A program made the translations under genes and the position numbers. DNA of 64,000 bases from an uncultured cyanobacterium (GTDB taxonomy: Bacteria; Cyanobacteriota; Cyanobacteriia; PCC-6307; Cyanobiaceae). Of this stretch, positions 31,016 to 39,335 are shown one piece after another; position 1 is the stretch's first letter, and every line of letters starts with the position of its first letter. Location: NCBI GenBank assembly GCA_903917565.1, contig CAIXBB010000005.1, positions 1-64,000 of the forward strand, read 5' to 3'. Under the pieces are notes generated by a model. That model was not told the origin of the DNA and ran no database searches. It worked only from the letters and a program-made list of their open reading frames with translations.

Positions 31016-31943
31016 AGATCTCCTCCAGGATCGCTCCGGCCCCCTGGGAACGCAGCGTCCCCGCCAGAGCCAGGCCGATCGCCTCGGGATCGGAGGCCGG
31101 ACCGCGGCAGCTGTCGCGCAGCAGGCGCTGGCCGTCGATGCTCGCCACCATTCCGGTCAGCACGAGCTCGTCGTTTTCGAAGTGGGTGTTGACGCCGATG
31201 GGCACCTGGCAGCCCCCTTCCAGGCTGCGCAGAAAGGACCGCTCGGCCAGGCAGCGACGGGCGGTGGGCAGGTGCTCCAGCACGCCGATGGTCTCCAGCA
31301 CGGCCTGGTCACCGGCGCGGCACTCGATCCCCAGGGCCCCCTGACCGACAGCATGGAGCGAAATCGCCGGATCGATCAGCTCGTGGATGCGCTCACCCAG
31401 GCCCAGCCGGGAGAGCCCTGCCGCCGCCAGGATCAGGCAGTCATAGACACCGGCGTCGAGTTTCTCCAGACGGGTGATCACGTTGCCCCGCACGTCCTTG
31501 AACACCAGGTGGGGGTAGTGGTGTCGCAGCTGGGCCAGGCGCCGCAGGGAGCTGGTTCCCACGACGCTGCCCTCGGGCAGGGTGGCCAGGGTGCGGTCCC
31601 TGTGCCGTTCATGCACCACCAGGGCATCGGCGGGATCCTCCCGCTCGGTGATGCACCCCAGGATCAGCCCCTCCGGCAGGTTGGTGGGCAGGTCCTTGAG
31701 ACTGTGCACGGCGATGTCGGCCCGGTCGACCAGCATCTGGGCCTCCAGTTCCTTGGTGAACAGGCCCTTGTCGCCGATCTTGGCCAGGGCCACATCGAGA
31801 ATCTTGTCCCCCTGGGTGGCCATCGCCTCGATCGCGATCGTCAGCTCCGGATGGGCCCGGGTGAGTTCGTCCCGCACCCAGTGGGTCTGGACCATGGCCA
31901 GCTGGCTGCGGCGGGAGGCGATGCGCAGGGTGGAGCTGGTCAT
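30990..31943 (-). CDS. hemC: Porphobilinogen deaminase (hydroxymethylbilane synthase)
   Basis: The 317-residue enzyme joins four porphobilinogens into hydroxymethylbilane in the tetrapyrrole pathway. [14 protein letters not shown] opens the protein, [14 protein letters not shown] follows, and [11 protein letters not shown] carries the cysteine that holds the dipyrromethane cofactor. ATG 31943 begins at the usual position for the family. A hairpin (GGCAGC 31958-31963 / GCTGCC 31968-31973) lies in the leader, 15 bases upstream. Confidence 0.97.
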   Translation of the reverse strand: MTSSTLRIASRRSQLAMVQTHWVRDELTRAHPELTIAIEAMATQGDKILDVALAKIGDKGLFTKELEAQMLVDRADIAVHSLKDLPTNLPEGLILGCITEREDPADALVVHERHRDRTLATLPEGSVVGTSSLRRLAQLRHHYPHLVFKDVRGNVITRLEKLDAGVYDCLILAAAGLSRLGLGERIHELIDPAISLHAVGQGALGIECRAGDQAVLETIGVLEHLPTARRCLAERSFLRSLEGGCQVPIGVNTHFENDELVLTGMVASIDGQRLLRDSCRGPASDPEAIGLALAGTLRSQGAGAILEEIFATVRPGS

Positions 31944-32050
31944 CGGATGCTTCGGGCGGCAGCGACGGCTGCCAGGCAACAGCCAATCAGCCTAGGGACC
32001 GGCCCGTCCCAGCCTCAGGCCTGCGGGCGGAACGTGATCAGCTGATGGGA

Positions 32051-32464
32051 TCAGGCGAACAGATCCAGCGGCAGGGGGCCCCAGGTGTCCTCGGCGGCCG
32101 GATCGGAGCCTTCCTGCCCGGTGATCAGAATCCCCTCGCCGAGGCCATCCTCCCGGCGCCAATGGAAGAGTCCCGTGCGCTGGTTGCCTTTCAGAAACAC
32201 CGGACCGGGCCCATCACCGGGCTCCGGGTCGCCGGCCTCCGCTGGCTGAAGGGTCGGCCAGCCCAGGGCCACCTCCAGCTCCCGCAGGGCCGTCAGGGCC
32301 GCCGCTGACGACGGCGCCATGATGCCCACCGTGAACCAGCCGCAGGCCCCCAGCCGGGCGGTGAGCTCATCGCGCAACAGTTGGCCTTGGGCAGCATCGA
32401 GGCATGGGGCGGAGCGGAGGCCCCTCAGACCGGCCAGGTCGGTGATCGGGAGGTCGGTCGTCAA
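32051..32464 (-). CDS. DUF1824-family protein
   Basis: The 137-residue product starts at TTG 32464 with a TTGA overlap to the PAP2 phosphatase stop. It shows the DUF1824 pattern: helical N-terminus (LRGLRSAPCLDAAQGQLLRDEL), then CGWFTVGIMAPSSAAALTALRELE, and finally beta strands with GPVFLKGNQRTGLFHWRRE and GEGILITGQ. These proteins are restricted to cyanobacteria and plants in my knowledge; the role is unknown. It is the last gene of the GT39 > PAP2 > DUF1824 run. Confidence 0.72.
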   Translation of the reverse strand: MTTDLPITDLAGLRGLRSAPCLDAAQGQLLRDELTARLGACGWFTVGIMAPSSAAALTALRELEVALGWPTLQPAEAGDPEPGDGPGPVFLKGNQRTGLFHWRREDGLGEGILITGQEGSDPAAEDTWGPLPLDLFA

Positions 32465-33123
32465 GGGGATCGCTGCGCTCGGGAGACCCCACTCTGGAGC
32501 TCCACGGAGGGAGGATCCCGCCAGAAGGCCAGACACACCGTCAGCCAGGCCACACCGACGGCGGCGCCCGCCAGCAGATCCGTGGGCCAGTGGGCACGCA
32601 CGTAGAGGGTGCTGAGCCAGACAAGGCCCACCAGCAGACAGGCGGCGACCGTGAGGAGACGCCTCAGACGGGGATGGTGGGACCCCAGGATCACCACCAT
32701 GGCGAAGTAGAAGGCCACGGCCCCGGCGGCGTGGCCGCTGGGGAAACTGTGGCCATCCAGCGGCAGCAGGCTGCCGGGGGGGCGCTGGCGACTGAACAGC
32801 GGCTTGAACAGCAGATCCACCAGGATCAGGATGCCGCCGCTGGCCATCACCAGCAGGCGCAGATCCTTCCACCAACGGTGCAGCAGGAGATGGATCAGCG
32901 CGATCGCCACCAGGACGGCGGTGAAGCCGGCACCGGTGGCCCTGTACACCTGGTTCAGCCCCTCGCCCACCCAGCCCCGGAGGTGGTTGCCGAGCCAGGT
33001 CAGCATTGTGTCATCCAGCAAGGCCAGGGGCCGGCCCGGGGCCACGGCCACGGAGAGCCCCAGCAACAGGGCGAGGCAGGCAGGCAGCAGCACCTTGTCC
33101 CGCGGCAGCAGACGGAAGTGCAT
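32461..33123 (-). CDS. PAP2-superfamily membrane phosphatase
   Basis: A 220-residue protein with about six membrane helices. The acid-phosphatase triad of motifs is present: KPLFSRQRP (K-x6-RP), PSGH in SFPSGHAAG, and STLYVRAHWPTD with the catalytic His. The first Arg of the usual SR-x5-H block is replaced by Thr. Members remove phosphate from lipid phosphates such as undecaprenyl pyrophosphate or phosphatidate. The start may be ATG 33123 or GTG 33126; the GTG overlaps the GT39 stop by 4 bases. Confidence 0.85.
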   Translation of the reverse strand: MHFRLLPRDKVLLPACLALLLGLSVAVAPGRPLALLDDTMLTWLGNHLRGWVGEGLNQVYRATGAGFTAVLVAIALIHLLLHRWWKDLRLLVMASGGILILVDLLFKPLFSRQRPPGSLLPLDGHSFPSGHAAGAVAFYFAMVVILGSHHPRLRRLLTVAACLLVGLVWLSTLYVRAHWPTDLLAGAAVGVAWLTVCLAFWRDPPSVELQSGVSRAQRSP

Positions 33124-34940
33124 CACGGCAGCAGATCCCGACGGGGCACACGCCAGAGGGACAGTTCCCCTGAGCGGGAAAGGCGCTCGATCCCCTGCGG
33201 GGGCAGGGCCAGCCCCTCGAGGTCACGGCGATCGCCCAGCAGCCGAACCGACCGACTGGCCGGAGTGAGCGAGAGGGCCGCGGGGCCCTGGAGCGCGAGC
33301 TGGGTGATGTGGAGGCGATCGGAGACGAAGACGGCCTCCGGCTCGCCGTAGAACAGCAGGCTGTAGCGCTTGGTGCCGACGATCAGCAGCGGCTCATCGG
33401 GCTGCGCGGCGGCCTGGGCCGTTCGTGCCATCCGGCGCAGGGGCAGCTGGCGCTCGCGGTCGAGCAGGGGGCCGAGGGGAGCGATCACCAGGCCCAGCAC
33501 CGCCAGGAAGCCACCCAGGCTGGGCAGCCACAGCCAGCCCGCCGCCCCCGGGCGCAGCAGCAGCAGCACCAGGGCCATGGCGGTGAGCCCCAGACACAGG
33601 GTCAGCACCAGGGGCAGGCCGGAGCGCGACAGGGCCGCACCGAAGCCTGGATAGGCGGGATCAGCCGCCACCCAGCCCGGCGCCAGGGCCGCCGCCACAG
33701 CCATTGCGGCCAGAAGCAGCACCTCGAGCGCCGCGGCGATCCGCACCCCGCCCTTCCCCCTGGCGGCCTGGGGCGTGGCGTTCGCCTCCGGCAGGGGCCG
33801 CCACAGCAGCGCCACCAGCAGGCTCGCCGCCGGCAGCGACGGCAGGATGTAACCGGGCAACTTGGTGGCGGCCGCGGAGAAGAAGGCCACCACCAGCACC
33901 AGCCACAGCAGCAGGAACAGGCCAAGTTCGGCGGGAGCGCAACCCTCCCCCGAGGGATCCCCCGCCGATCCCGATCGCCAGCGCCGGGGCCGCCAGAAGC
34001 CCTGGGCCGTGATCGCCAGGGGCAGGAACAGCGACCAGGGCAGCACCAGCAGGACCAGCCAGGGCAGATAGAACCACGGAGGGCCGGGGTGGTCGTAGAG
34101 CACCGTGGTGAATCGCTGCAGGTTGCTGAACGCGAGGAACCCGCCCAGAAACTCACCGCCATTGACGACGGCCGCCGCCGTGTACCAGGGGGCGCTAACC
34201 CCGAGAAACAGGGCCACCATGGCCAGCAGCGGACGCCAGCGCAGCCAGGCTCGCCAGTGGCCCGTGAGCAGCAGGAAGGCCACCACCACGAGACCCGGCA
34301 ACAGCAGACCCACCGGCCCCTTGGCCAGCACGGCGATCCCAGCGAACAACGCCATGGCCACCCGGCCGAGGGCCGCCCTCCAGGGGTGGGCCTGGTGGCG
34401 ATGGGCCAGCAGGAAGCCGGACAGCGCCAGGCTGATGGCACTGGCGAGGAACATGTCCGTGGTGGAGGCGCGTCCCCAGCCGATCCAGCCCGGAGTCGTG
34501 GCGATCACCCCAGCCGCCACGGCCGCCCGCAGAATCCGGGGCTGCCCATTTTCGCCCGCCGGAGACCAGGCCAGCATCAGGCCGAACCCCGCCACCACCA
34601 CGGCACTCGCGGCAAGGGCCACCGGCAGGCGGGCCGCCCACTCGCTGACCCCGAACAGCCGGAAGCTGAGACCCACCATCCAGTACCCCCAGACGGGGTA
34701 GTCAAAGAAGCGCTCGCCGTTCCACCATGGGGTGATCCAGTCGCCCCGCTCCAGCATCTGGTGGCCCACCTCCACGAACAGGGACTCGGTCTTGTCCATC
34801 AGACCGAGGCTGCCCAGGCCCTGGAAGAAGGCGAGCCAGCACAGCAGGAGCAGCCAGAGGCCGCTGAGCACCCAGATCAGGTGCCTGTGGCTCCAGGTGG
34901 GACAGACTTCCACGGCAGTTCCGGGGTGGGCAACAACCAT
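33123..34940 (-). CDS. GT39/ArnT-like membrane glycosyltransferase
   Basis: A 605-residue polytopic protein with roughly a dozen membrane helices, of the PMT_2/ArnT superfamily that moves sugars from lipid-linked donors. The N-terminal lumenal loop begins LGLMDKTESLFVEVGHQMLERGDWITPWWNGERFFDYPVWGYW, reminiscent of the DE-containing catalytic loop of the family (Asp-Lys-Thr-Glu here). The C-terminal soluble part is about 100 residues. ATG 34940 was chosen because upstream codons lie in a less coding-like region. It begins the GT39 > PAP2 > DUF1824 run. Confidence 0.85.
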   Translation of the reverse strand: MVVAHPGTAVEVCPTWSHRHLIWVLSGLWLLLLCWLAFFQGLGSLGLMDKTESLFVEVGHQMLERGDWITPWWNGERFFDYPVWGYWMVGLSFRLFGVSEWAARLPVALAASAVVVAGFGLMLAWSPAGENGQPRILRAAVAAGVIATTPGWIGWGRASTTDMFLASAISLALSGFLLAHRHQAHPWRAALGRVAMALFAGIAVLAKGPVGLLLPGLVVVAFLLLTGHWRAWLRWRPLLAMVALFLGVSAPWYTAAAVVNGGEFLGGFLAFSNLQRFTTVLYDHPGPPWFYLPWLVLLVLPWSLFLPLAITAQGFWRPRRWRSGSAGDPSGEGCAPAELGLFLLLWLVLVVAFFSAAATKLPGYILPSLPAASLLVALLWRPLPEANATPQAARGKGGVRIAAALEVLLLAAMAVAAALAPGWVAADPAYPGFGAALSRSGLPLVLTLCLGLTAMALVLLLLRPGAAGWLWLPSLGGFLAVLGLVIAPLGPLLDRERQLPLRRMARTAQAAAQPDEPLLIVGTKRYSLLFYGEPEAVFVSDRLHITQLALQGPAALSLTPASRSVRLLGDRRDLEGLALPPQGIERLSRSGELSLWRVPRRDLLP

Positions 34941-34997
34941 TCGGGGATCCGGTGCCAACGTCAAGGAGAAGTTAAGGTAAGGCAAACACACGGCCAC

Positions 34998-35019
34998 CCC
35001 CCGTCCAGAGCGACGGGGG
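34998..35019. other. Strong hairpin in the GT39/membrane-protein intergenic region
   Basis: CCCCCGTC (34998-35005) pairs with GACGGGGG (35012-35019) around a six-base loop, in the 204-base divergent interval between the GT39 gene and the gene at 35145. It has no T-run on either side. It could be a leader structure for either gene. Confidence 0.4.
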
Positions 35020-35144
35020 CGTTGACTCTGGATGGGGAGTCCCGAGCACATGGCCGGCAGAAGCCATGCCCTGAGTGGCAGCAGCGCCGTTGGCTGATGA
35101 CTGCTAATGTCACAGCAAAAAGTAAATGAGAAATCCACAATCCT

Positions 35145-36386
35145 ATGTCTACTGACATGTTCAGGCAATCTCAGAAATGTTTGCAGGCTTTCTATATATC
35201 GCTGTTAATCATCTCGATCACAGCCACCTTCATCGCCATCCTCAAAGGCAGCGGAGCAGCCCCTGCATGGCCGATGGATCAATCCTTCATCAGTGCCGCT
35301 GACCTACGCCTTTACAGGGAAGGCGGCCACTGGAACTTTCACTACCCCCAGCTCCAGAATTCAGGCGGAATCGGTTCAAGTCTGCTGGTTGGTCTGTACA
35401 AACTGATCATTCCCACCGGCGCTGAAACCATCAACTGGCACATCCGCACACTGGCCATGCTGGGGTATCTCCTTTCCACTGACGTCCTGCTCAGAGCCTT
35501 CGTAGCGGAGCCTCTGGGCCGCATCGCAGGCCTGCTTCTGGTCGCGACATCGGGATTCGCCTTGATTGAACCCTCCAGCGAGATTCTGGCGGGCAGTCTG
35601 TTTACTCTTTTTATAGTGGCGGCCAGCCGCCGATGGCCTGTGGCCATCAGCTCGCTGCTGCTGGCTGGATTTTCGCTCTGCAAGGTTGAATTCCTGCTCG
35701 CGGCCCCATTACTGGCACTTTTGTGGTGGTGGCGGGAGCGAAAGTCCATGGAGTCTGGATGGCGAATTCCTTGCCTTGTAGGTCTTTGGATTGGCCTCTT
35801 CCTTGCGCCAGGGTTTGCTGTGCACGGGTCAGGCGTCATCGCCGGCACCCGCGGCTTCGATGCTTTTTCAGTGCACTATGCCTCCCTATTTCTTGCACAC
35901 CAATACCAGCCCTATCCGCTCGATCCCTGGACATCGGCAATATTGATCATGAATCAGGTCTTCCCCGGCGCAAAGAGCGTGGCTGACGTTGTCAATGGCC
36001 ATCCCAGGGCTTACATCGACTTTCTTGCCCTGTCCGCCATCCAAAGCATCATCAACATCGCAGCCTCTCTGAAGCTGATGCTGGTGCCAGCCCTGGTCAC
36101 AGTCTTGAACTTCAGAGCCTTGGGCAGCCTTCGCTTTCCTGTCGTGATCGTGGCTGCAGCGATGGTCTTCACTCTCGTACCAGGATGGCTTTTCGCCTTC
36201 ATTCACATCCGATACCTGGCGAAGTTCTATCCCGCCATCATCGGCCTCTCCCTTGCTGGGATGCTGACGCTCCAGTCAAGGCTGCTTCCGGCGACGCGTG
36301 CGGCCAACCTGGCCGCCGTGATCATCACGCTGCTTTGGCAAGCCATCAACCTGCCAACCATGGCGAGCCTCTCTCACCAGCTCTAG
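35145..36386 (+). CDS. Polytopic membrane protein, possible GT-C glycosyltransferase
   Basis: A 413-residue protein with about nine to ten hydrophobic segments and a short cytoplasmic start. No catalytic motif is clear, but the topology, the acidic/basic loops (SSEILAGSLFTLF, RYLAKFYPAIIG), and its place between GT39 and GT2 genes suggest a GT-C-type glycosyltransferase or an associated lipid-sugar protein. Its codons are visibly less GC-rich than neighbours (about 57% in a sampled stretch against roughly 70%), which suggests transfer. It is divergent from GT39 and convergent with the GT2-GtrA gene. Confidence 0.7.
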   Translation: MSTDMFRQSQKCLQAFYISLLIISITATFIAILKGSGAAPAWPMDQSFISAADLRLYREGGHWNFHYPQLQNSGGIGSSLLVGLYKLIIPTGAETINWHIRTLAMLGYLLSTDVLLRAFVAEPLGRIAGLLLVATSGFALIEPSSEILAGSLFTLFIVAASRRWPVAISSLLLAGFSLCKVEFLLAAPLLALLWWWRERKSMESGWRIPCLVGLWIGLFLAPGFAVHGSGVIAGTRGFDAFSVHYASLFLAHQYQPYPLDPWTSAILIMNQVFPGAKSVADVVNGHPRAYIDFLALSAIQSIINIAASLKLMLVPALVTVLNFRALGSLRFPVVIVAAAMVFTLVPGWLFAFIHIRYLAKFYPAIIGLSLAGMLTLQSRLLPATRAANLAAVIITLLWQAINLPTMASLSHQL

Positions 36387-36422
36387 CTCGACGCAAGCGG
36401 TGCACACACACAGGTCCCTTTC

Positions 36423-37532
36423 TTAGGGGGTATTCCAAACGAAGCGCGATGAGGCCGCATATTTCCAGACGAAGTCGACAGCGATTCCGGCCAGCAGGGC
36501 CAGCAGAGGCTGCGGCGAGACCTGCCGGTAGAACGCCGAAGAAACCCCCACATTGGCCGCCATGCCCAGGGAAGTGACGAGCAGAAAGCGGATCAGACCG
36601 AACAACAGGCTGATGCCGTTGAGCTGCTGAGAGCGGAAGGTCAACACATTGTTGACCAGATAGTTGGAACATCCAGCGCTGACCACCGCGACCACTTGAG
36701 CTTGCTCGAAACTGAGACCCAGAACATCCAGAGTCAGGCCGAACACCAGCAGGTGAATGCCGATGCCGGTGGCTCCCACCAGGGCGAAGCTGACGGCTCG
36801 CCGGGGCACCATCCGCAACAGAAGGGTGTGCAGGATCGAGACCCCGAGGTCCCAGATCACCGCCACATTCAGCTTGGACTCTCCGGCACTGCGGGGCTGA
36901 AAACGCAGCGGCATCTCCGCGACCACCAGGTGTCCGTGGCTGATGGCCAGCAATTCATAGAGAAACTTGAACCCGTTGACATCCACCTGTCGGACAAAAG
37001 AGAGACACCGCTCCGGGCGCAGGGCGAAGAAGCCGCTCATGTAATCGGTCAGATGGCGGTAGCGGGGCAGGCTGAAGCGGGCGACTGAGTTCGCCCAGGT
37101 GGAGTTCCGCTCCCGCTGTTCACTCAGTCCCATGATCCGTGCCTGATGGTGGAACCGGCTGCCGATCAAGAGATCTGCGCCACTGGCAAGCAGGGCAGAA
37201 ACGGCCTCCGCCACTGCGGCGGGTTCGTGCTGACCATCACTGTCCATGACCACCACCACATCGCCGGTGGCATCAAGAATGCCTTCCTTGATGGCACTGG
37301 AAAGGCCGAAACGCCCCACCCGGCGGATCAACCTGACGCTGTCATGGCGATGGGCCAGTTGACGAACTTTCTCGGAGGTTCCGTCGTTGGAATCATCATC
37401 GACGAAGAGCAACTCAAGATCATATTGATCGCTTAGAGACAGTAGTGCGGTGACGATGGGTTCAATGTTGTCGCATTCATTGAACGTGGGCAGAACCACC
37501 GACAGCCGCAAACAATCACCAGGATCAGTCAT
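36423..37532 (-). CDS. GT2 glycosyltransferase fused to a GtrA membrane domain
   Basis: A 369-residue two-domain protein. Residues about 8-225 form a GT2 domain like dolichol-phosphate-mannose synthase (SVVLPTFNECDNIEPIV, VDDDSNDGT, MDSDGQHEP with the metal-binding acidic residues). Residues about 240-365 are GtrA-like with four hydrophobic helices. Such proteins make or handle polyprenyl-phosphate sugars for envelope glycans. It is convergent with the membrane protein at 35145 and begins 77 bases downstream of the rpoD stop. Confidence 0.9.
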   Translation of the reverse strand: MTDPGDCLRLSVVLPTFNECDNIEPIVTALLSLSDQYDLELLFVDDDSNDGTSEKVRQLAHRHDSVRLIRRVGRFGLSSAIKEGILDATGDVVVVMDSDGQHEPAAVAEAVSALLASGADLLIGSRFHHQARIMGLSEQRERNSTWANSVARFSLPRYRHLTDYMSGFFALRPERCLSFVRQVDVNGFKFLYELLAISHGHLVVAEMPLRFQPRSAGESKLNVAVIWDLGVSILHTLLLRMVPRRAVSFALVGATGIGIHLLVFGLTLDVLGLSFEQAQVVAVVSAGCSNYLVNNVLTFRSQQLNGISLLFGLIRFLLVTSLGMAANVGVSSAFYRQVSPQPLLALLAGIAVDFVWKYAASSRFVWNTP

Positions 37533-37565
37533 CAGAAACGTTGCCCACAGCTTGGGAAGCTTTCA

Positions 37566-37607
37566 TCCACTCGGAGCAGGGCGAAAGCGCCCCCTGGATT
37601 GAGTGGG
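37566..37607 (-). terminator. Nested hairpin after rpoD
   Basis: An outer CCACTC (37567-37572)/GAGTGG (37601-37606) encloses an inner CAGGGCG (37577-37583)/CGCCCCCTG (37588-37596, one extra C) with loop AAAG. It lies in the 77 bases after the rpoD stop on the minus strand. It has no long T-run, so it may be a terminator or a processing structure. Confidence 0.5.
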
Positions 37608-37609
37608 AG

Positions 37610-38899
37610 CTACTTGATGTACTCCTTCAGGACGCCATTTCGGTTGGGGTGGCGGAGCTTTCGCAGGGCTTTGGCTTCGATCTGGCGGATACGTTCTCGG
37701 GTCACGTCGAAGATCTGACCGATTTCTTCAAGGGTCTTCATCCGACCATCATCCAGGCCGTAGCGCAGGCGCAGAACATCACGTTCACGGGGGCTGAGGG
37801 TGGCCAGAACACCCTCGAGGTCCTCGCGTAGCAGGTTCTTGGCCACATCCTGCTCAGGATTTTCGATATCGGCCTCGATGAAGTCGCCGAGCCTGGAATC
37901 TTCCTCCTTACCGATGGGCGTCTCAAGGGAGATCGGCAGCTGGGCCGATTTAGCGATGAAGCGCAGCTTCTCGATCGTCATCTCCATGCTCTCGGCAATC
38001 TCCTCCTCGGTGGGCTTACGGCCGAATTCCTGGGAAAGGGTCTTGGTGGTCTTCTTGATCCTGGAGATGGTCTCGTAGAGGTGAACGGGCAGTCGGATGG
38101 TGCGACTCTGATCGGCGATCGCCCGGGTGATCGCCTGCCGGATCCACCAGGTGGCGTAGGTGGAGAACTTGTATCCCTTCTCGTGGTCGAACTTTTCGGC
38201 GGCGCGAATCAGACCGAGGCTGCCCTCCTGGATCAGATCCTGGAAGGAGAGGCCCCGGTTCATGTATTTCTTGGCGATCGACACGACCAGCCGCAGGTTC
38301 GACTGGACCATCTTTTCCTTGGCCCGCCTGCCCAGCATCAGACGCCGACGGAACTTGATCAGCGGCATGTCGAAGATAGCCGCCCATTCCTTGGTGTCTG
38401 GGAAATGGCCCTTGTCGGCCTCGAACTCGGCCGCCTTCTCCTCCAGCTCGAGCAGATCGGCGATCTTGCGTGCCAGTTCGATCTCCTCATCGGGCCGGAG
38501 CAGACGGATGCGGCCGATTTCCTGGAGATAGACGCGAATCGAGTCCTCGGTGTAGACACCCTTCGGCCCCACCTTGATGCTGGCCAGAGCCTTGGCGTTC
38601 TTGGCCTCCTTGGGAAGGTCGCCACCGGCCTCCGACTGGTCATCGCCGGCGTCGAGTAAATCGTCGAGGACAAGCTCCACGGGCTTTTCAGCGGCGGGCT
38701 TCGCAGCGGCCTTGGCGCCCTTGGCGGCTGGTTTTGCAGACGGCTTGGGGGTGGCCGTCTTGGAGCGCGAGACGGTCTTCCCGGCCGTCGCAGGGGCTGG
38801 AGCAGACGCCGGCTCGATGGGCAGAACGTCCCCGTTGGCGGAGACGGTGGCCAGGATTTCAGGAACGGCGGCTTTGGCCTTGGCGGCGACTGGGCTCAT
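37610..38899 (-). CDS. rpoD: RNA polymerase primary sigma factor
   Basis: The 429-residue protein is the principal group 1 sigma factor (SigA/RpoD). A low-complexity Ala/Lys/Pro-rich N-terminus (residues 1-75) is followed by region 1.2 ([19 protein letters not shown]), regions 2.1-2.4 ([57 protein letters not shown], binding the -10 element), region 3, and region 4 ([39 protein letters not shown], contacting -35). It recognises most promoters. A promoter-like pair lies about 400 bases upstream, giving a long leader. Confidence 0.97.
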   Translation of the reverse strand: MSPVAAKAKAAVPEILATVSANGDVLPIEPASAPAPATAGKTVSRSKTATPKPSAKPAAKGAKAAAKPAAEKPVELVLDDLLDAGDDQSEAGGDLPKEAKNAKALASIKVGPKGVYTEDSIRVYLQEIGRIRLLRPDEEIELARKIADLLELEEKAAEFEADKGHFPDTKEWAAIFDMPLIKFRRRLMLGRRAKEKMVQSNLRLVVSIAKKYMNRGLSFQDLIQEGSLGLIRAAEKFDHEKGYKFSTYATWWIRQAITRAIADQSRTIRLPVHLYETISRIKKTTKTLSQEFGRKPTEEEIAESMEMTIEKLRFIAKSAQLPISLETPIGKEEDSRLGDFIEADIENPEQDVAKNLLREDLEGVLATLSPRERDVLRLRYGLDDGRMKTLEEIGQIFDVTRERIRQIEAKALRKLRHPNRNGVLKEYIK

Positions 38900-39335
38900 G
38901 GAAACGAAGCGGAAAGGGAGGGAAGCGGGGGAGAAGGAGGCGGGGCAGGACTGGCGGGTGACGACCCGCTCGATCCGTCAATGGTCAGAGGAGTGATCCA
39001 GTCCTCGGGCCCCCATCCTCCATGGATCCGGCACGAAGCAGGTCGGGAGGGCAAGGAGAGCAACAGGACGGCGCGGGATGGATGACCCCCGTCATGGAGC
39101 CCCTGGGTCTGGATCGTGGATGGATCGCTCCAGGAGCGTGAATGGGGTGGGAAAGATCGGCGAGAGCCGGTGCAGGGTTGTCACGGGTGGTCTCAGACCG
39201 GAGAAATGGGAAGGGAGTGAATCCCTGCATCCTCAGCGGGTCTTCCCTGTGGACGGAACTCTGCGGGGTTCCGACGGCAGCCTTCTGAGCGGCCCAACTC
39301 CGTCATCCTAGGAATGGCGTGAGATCTTTGCAAGA
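38900..39335. other. Divergent rpoD-priA intergenic region
   Basis: This 436-base stretch carries no convincing gene. It probably holds the long rpoD 5' leader on the minus strand. A short hairpin, GCGGGT (38953-38958)/ACCCGC (38963-38968), lies about 55 bases upstream of the rpoD start. A sigma70-type promoter is at 39305-39333. Nothing else stands out. Confidence 0.5.
39305..39333 (-). promoter_or_regulatory. Predicted rpoD promoter
   Basis: On the minus strand TTGCAA (39333-39328) is followed by exactly 17 bases and then TAGGAT (39310-39305). That is a good sigma70-type -35/-10 pair. Transcription would begin near 39298, about 400 bases before the rpoD ATG, and the promoter overlaps the start of the divergent priA. 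Confidence 0.6.

Noticed and set aside
38985-39230. An 81-codon frame in the rpoD leader
   Set aside because: Pro/Ser/Arg-rich, no ribosome-binding site or domain; likely chance.
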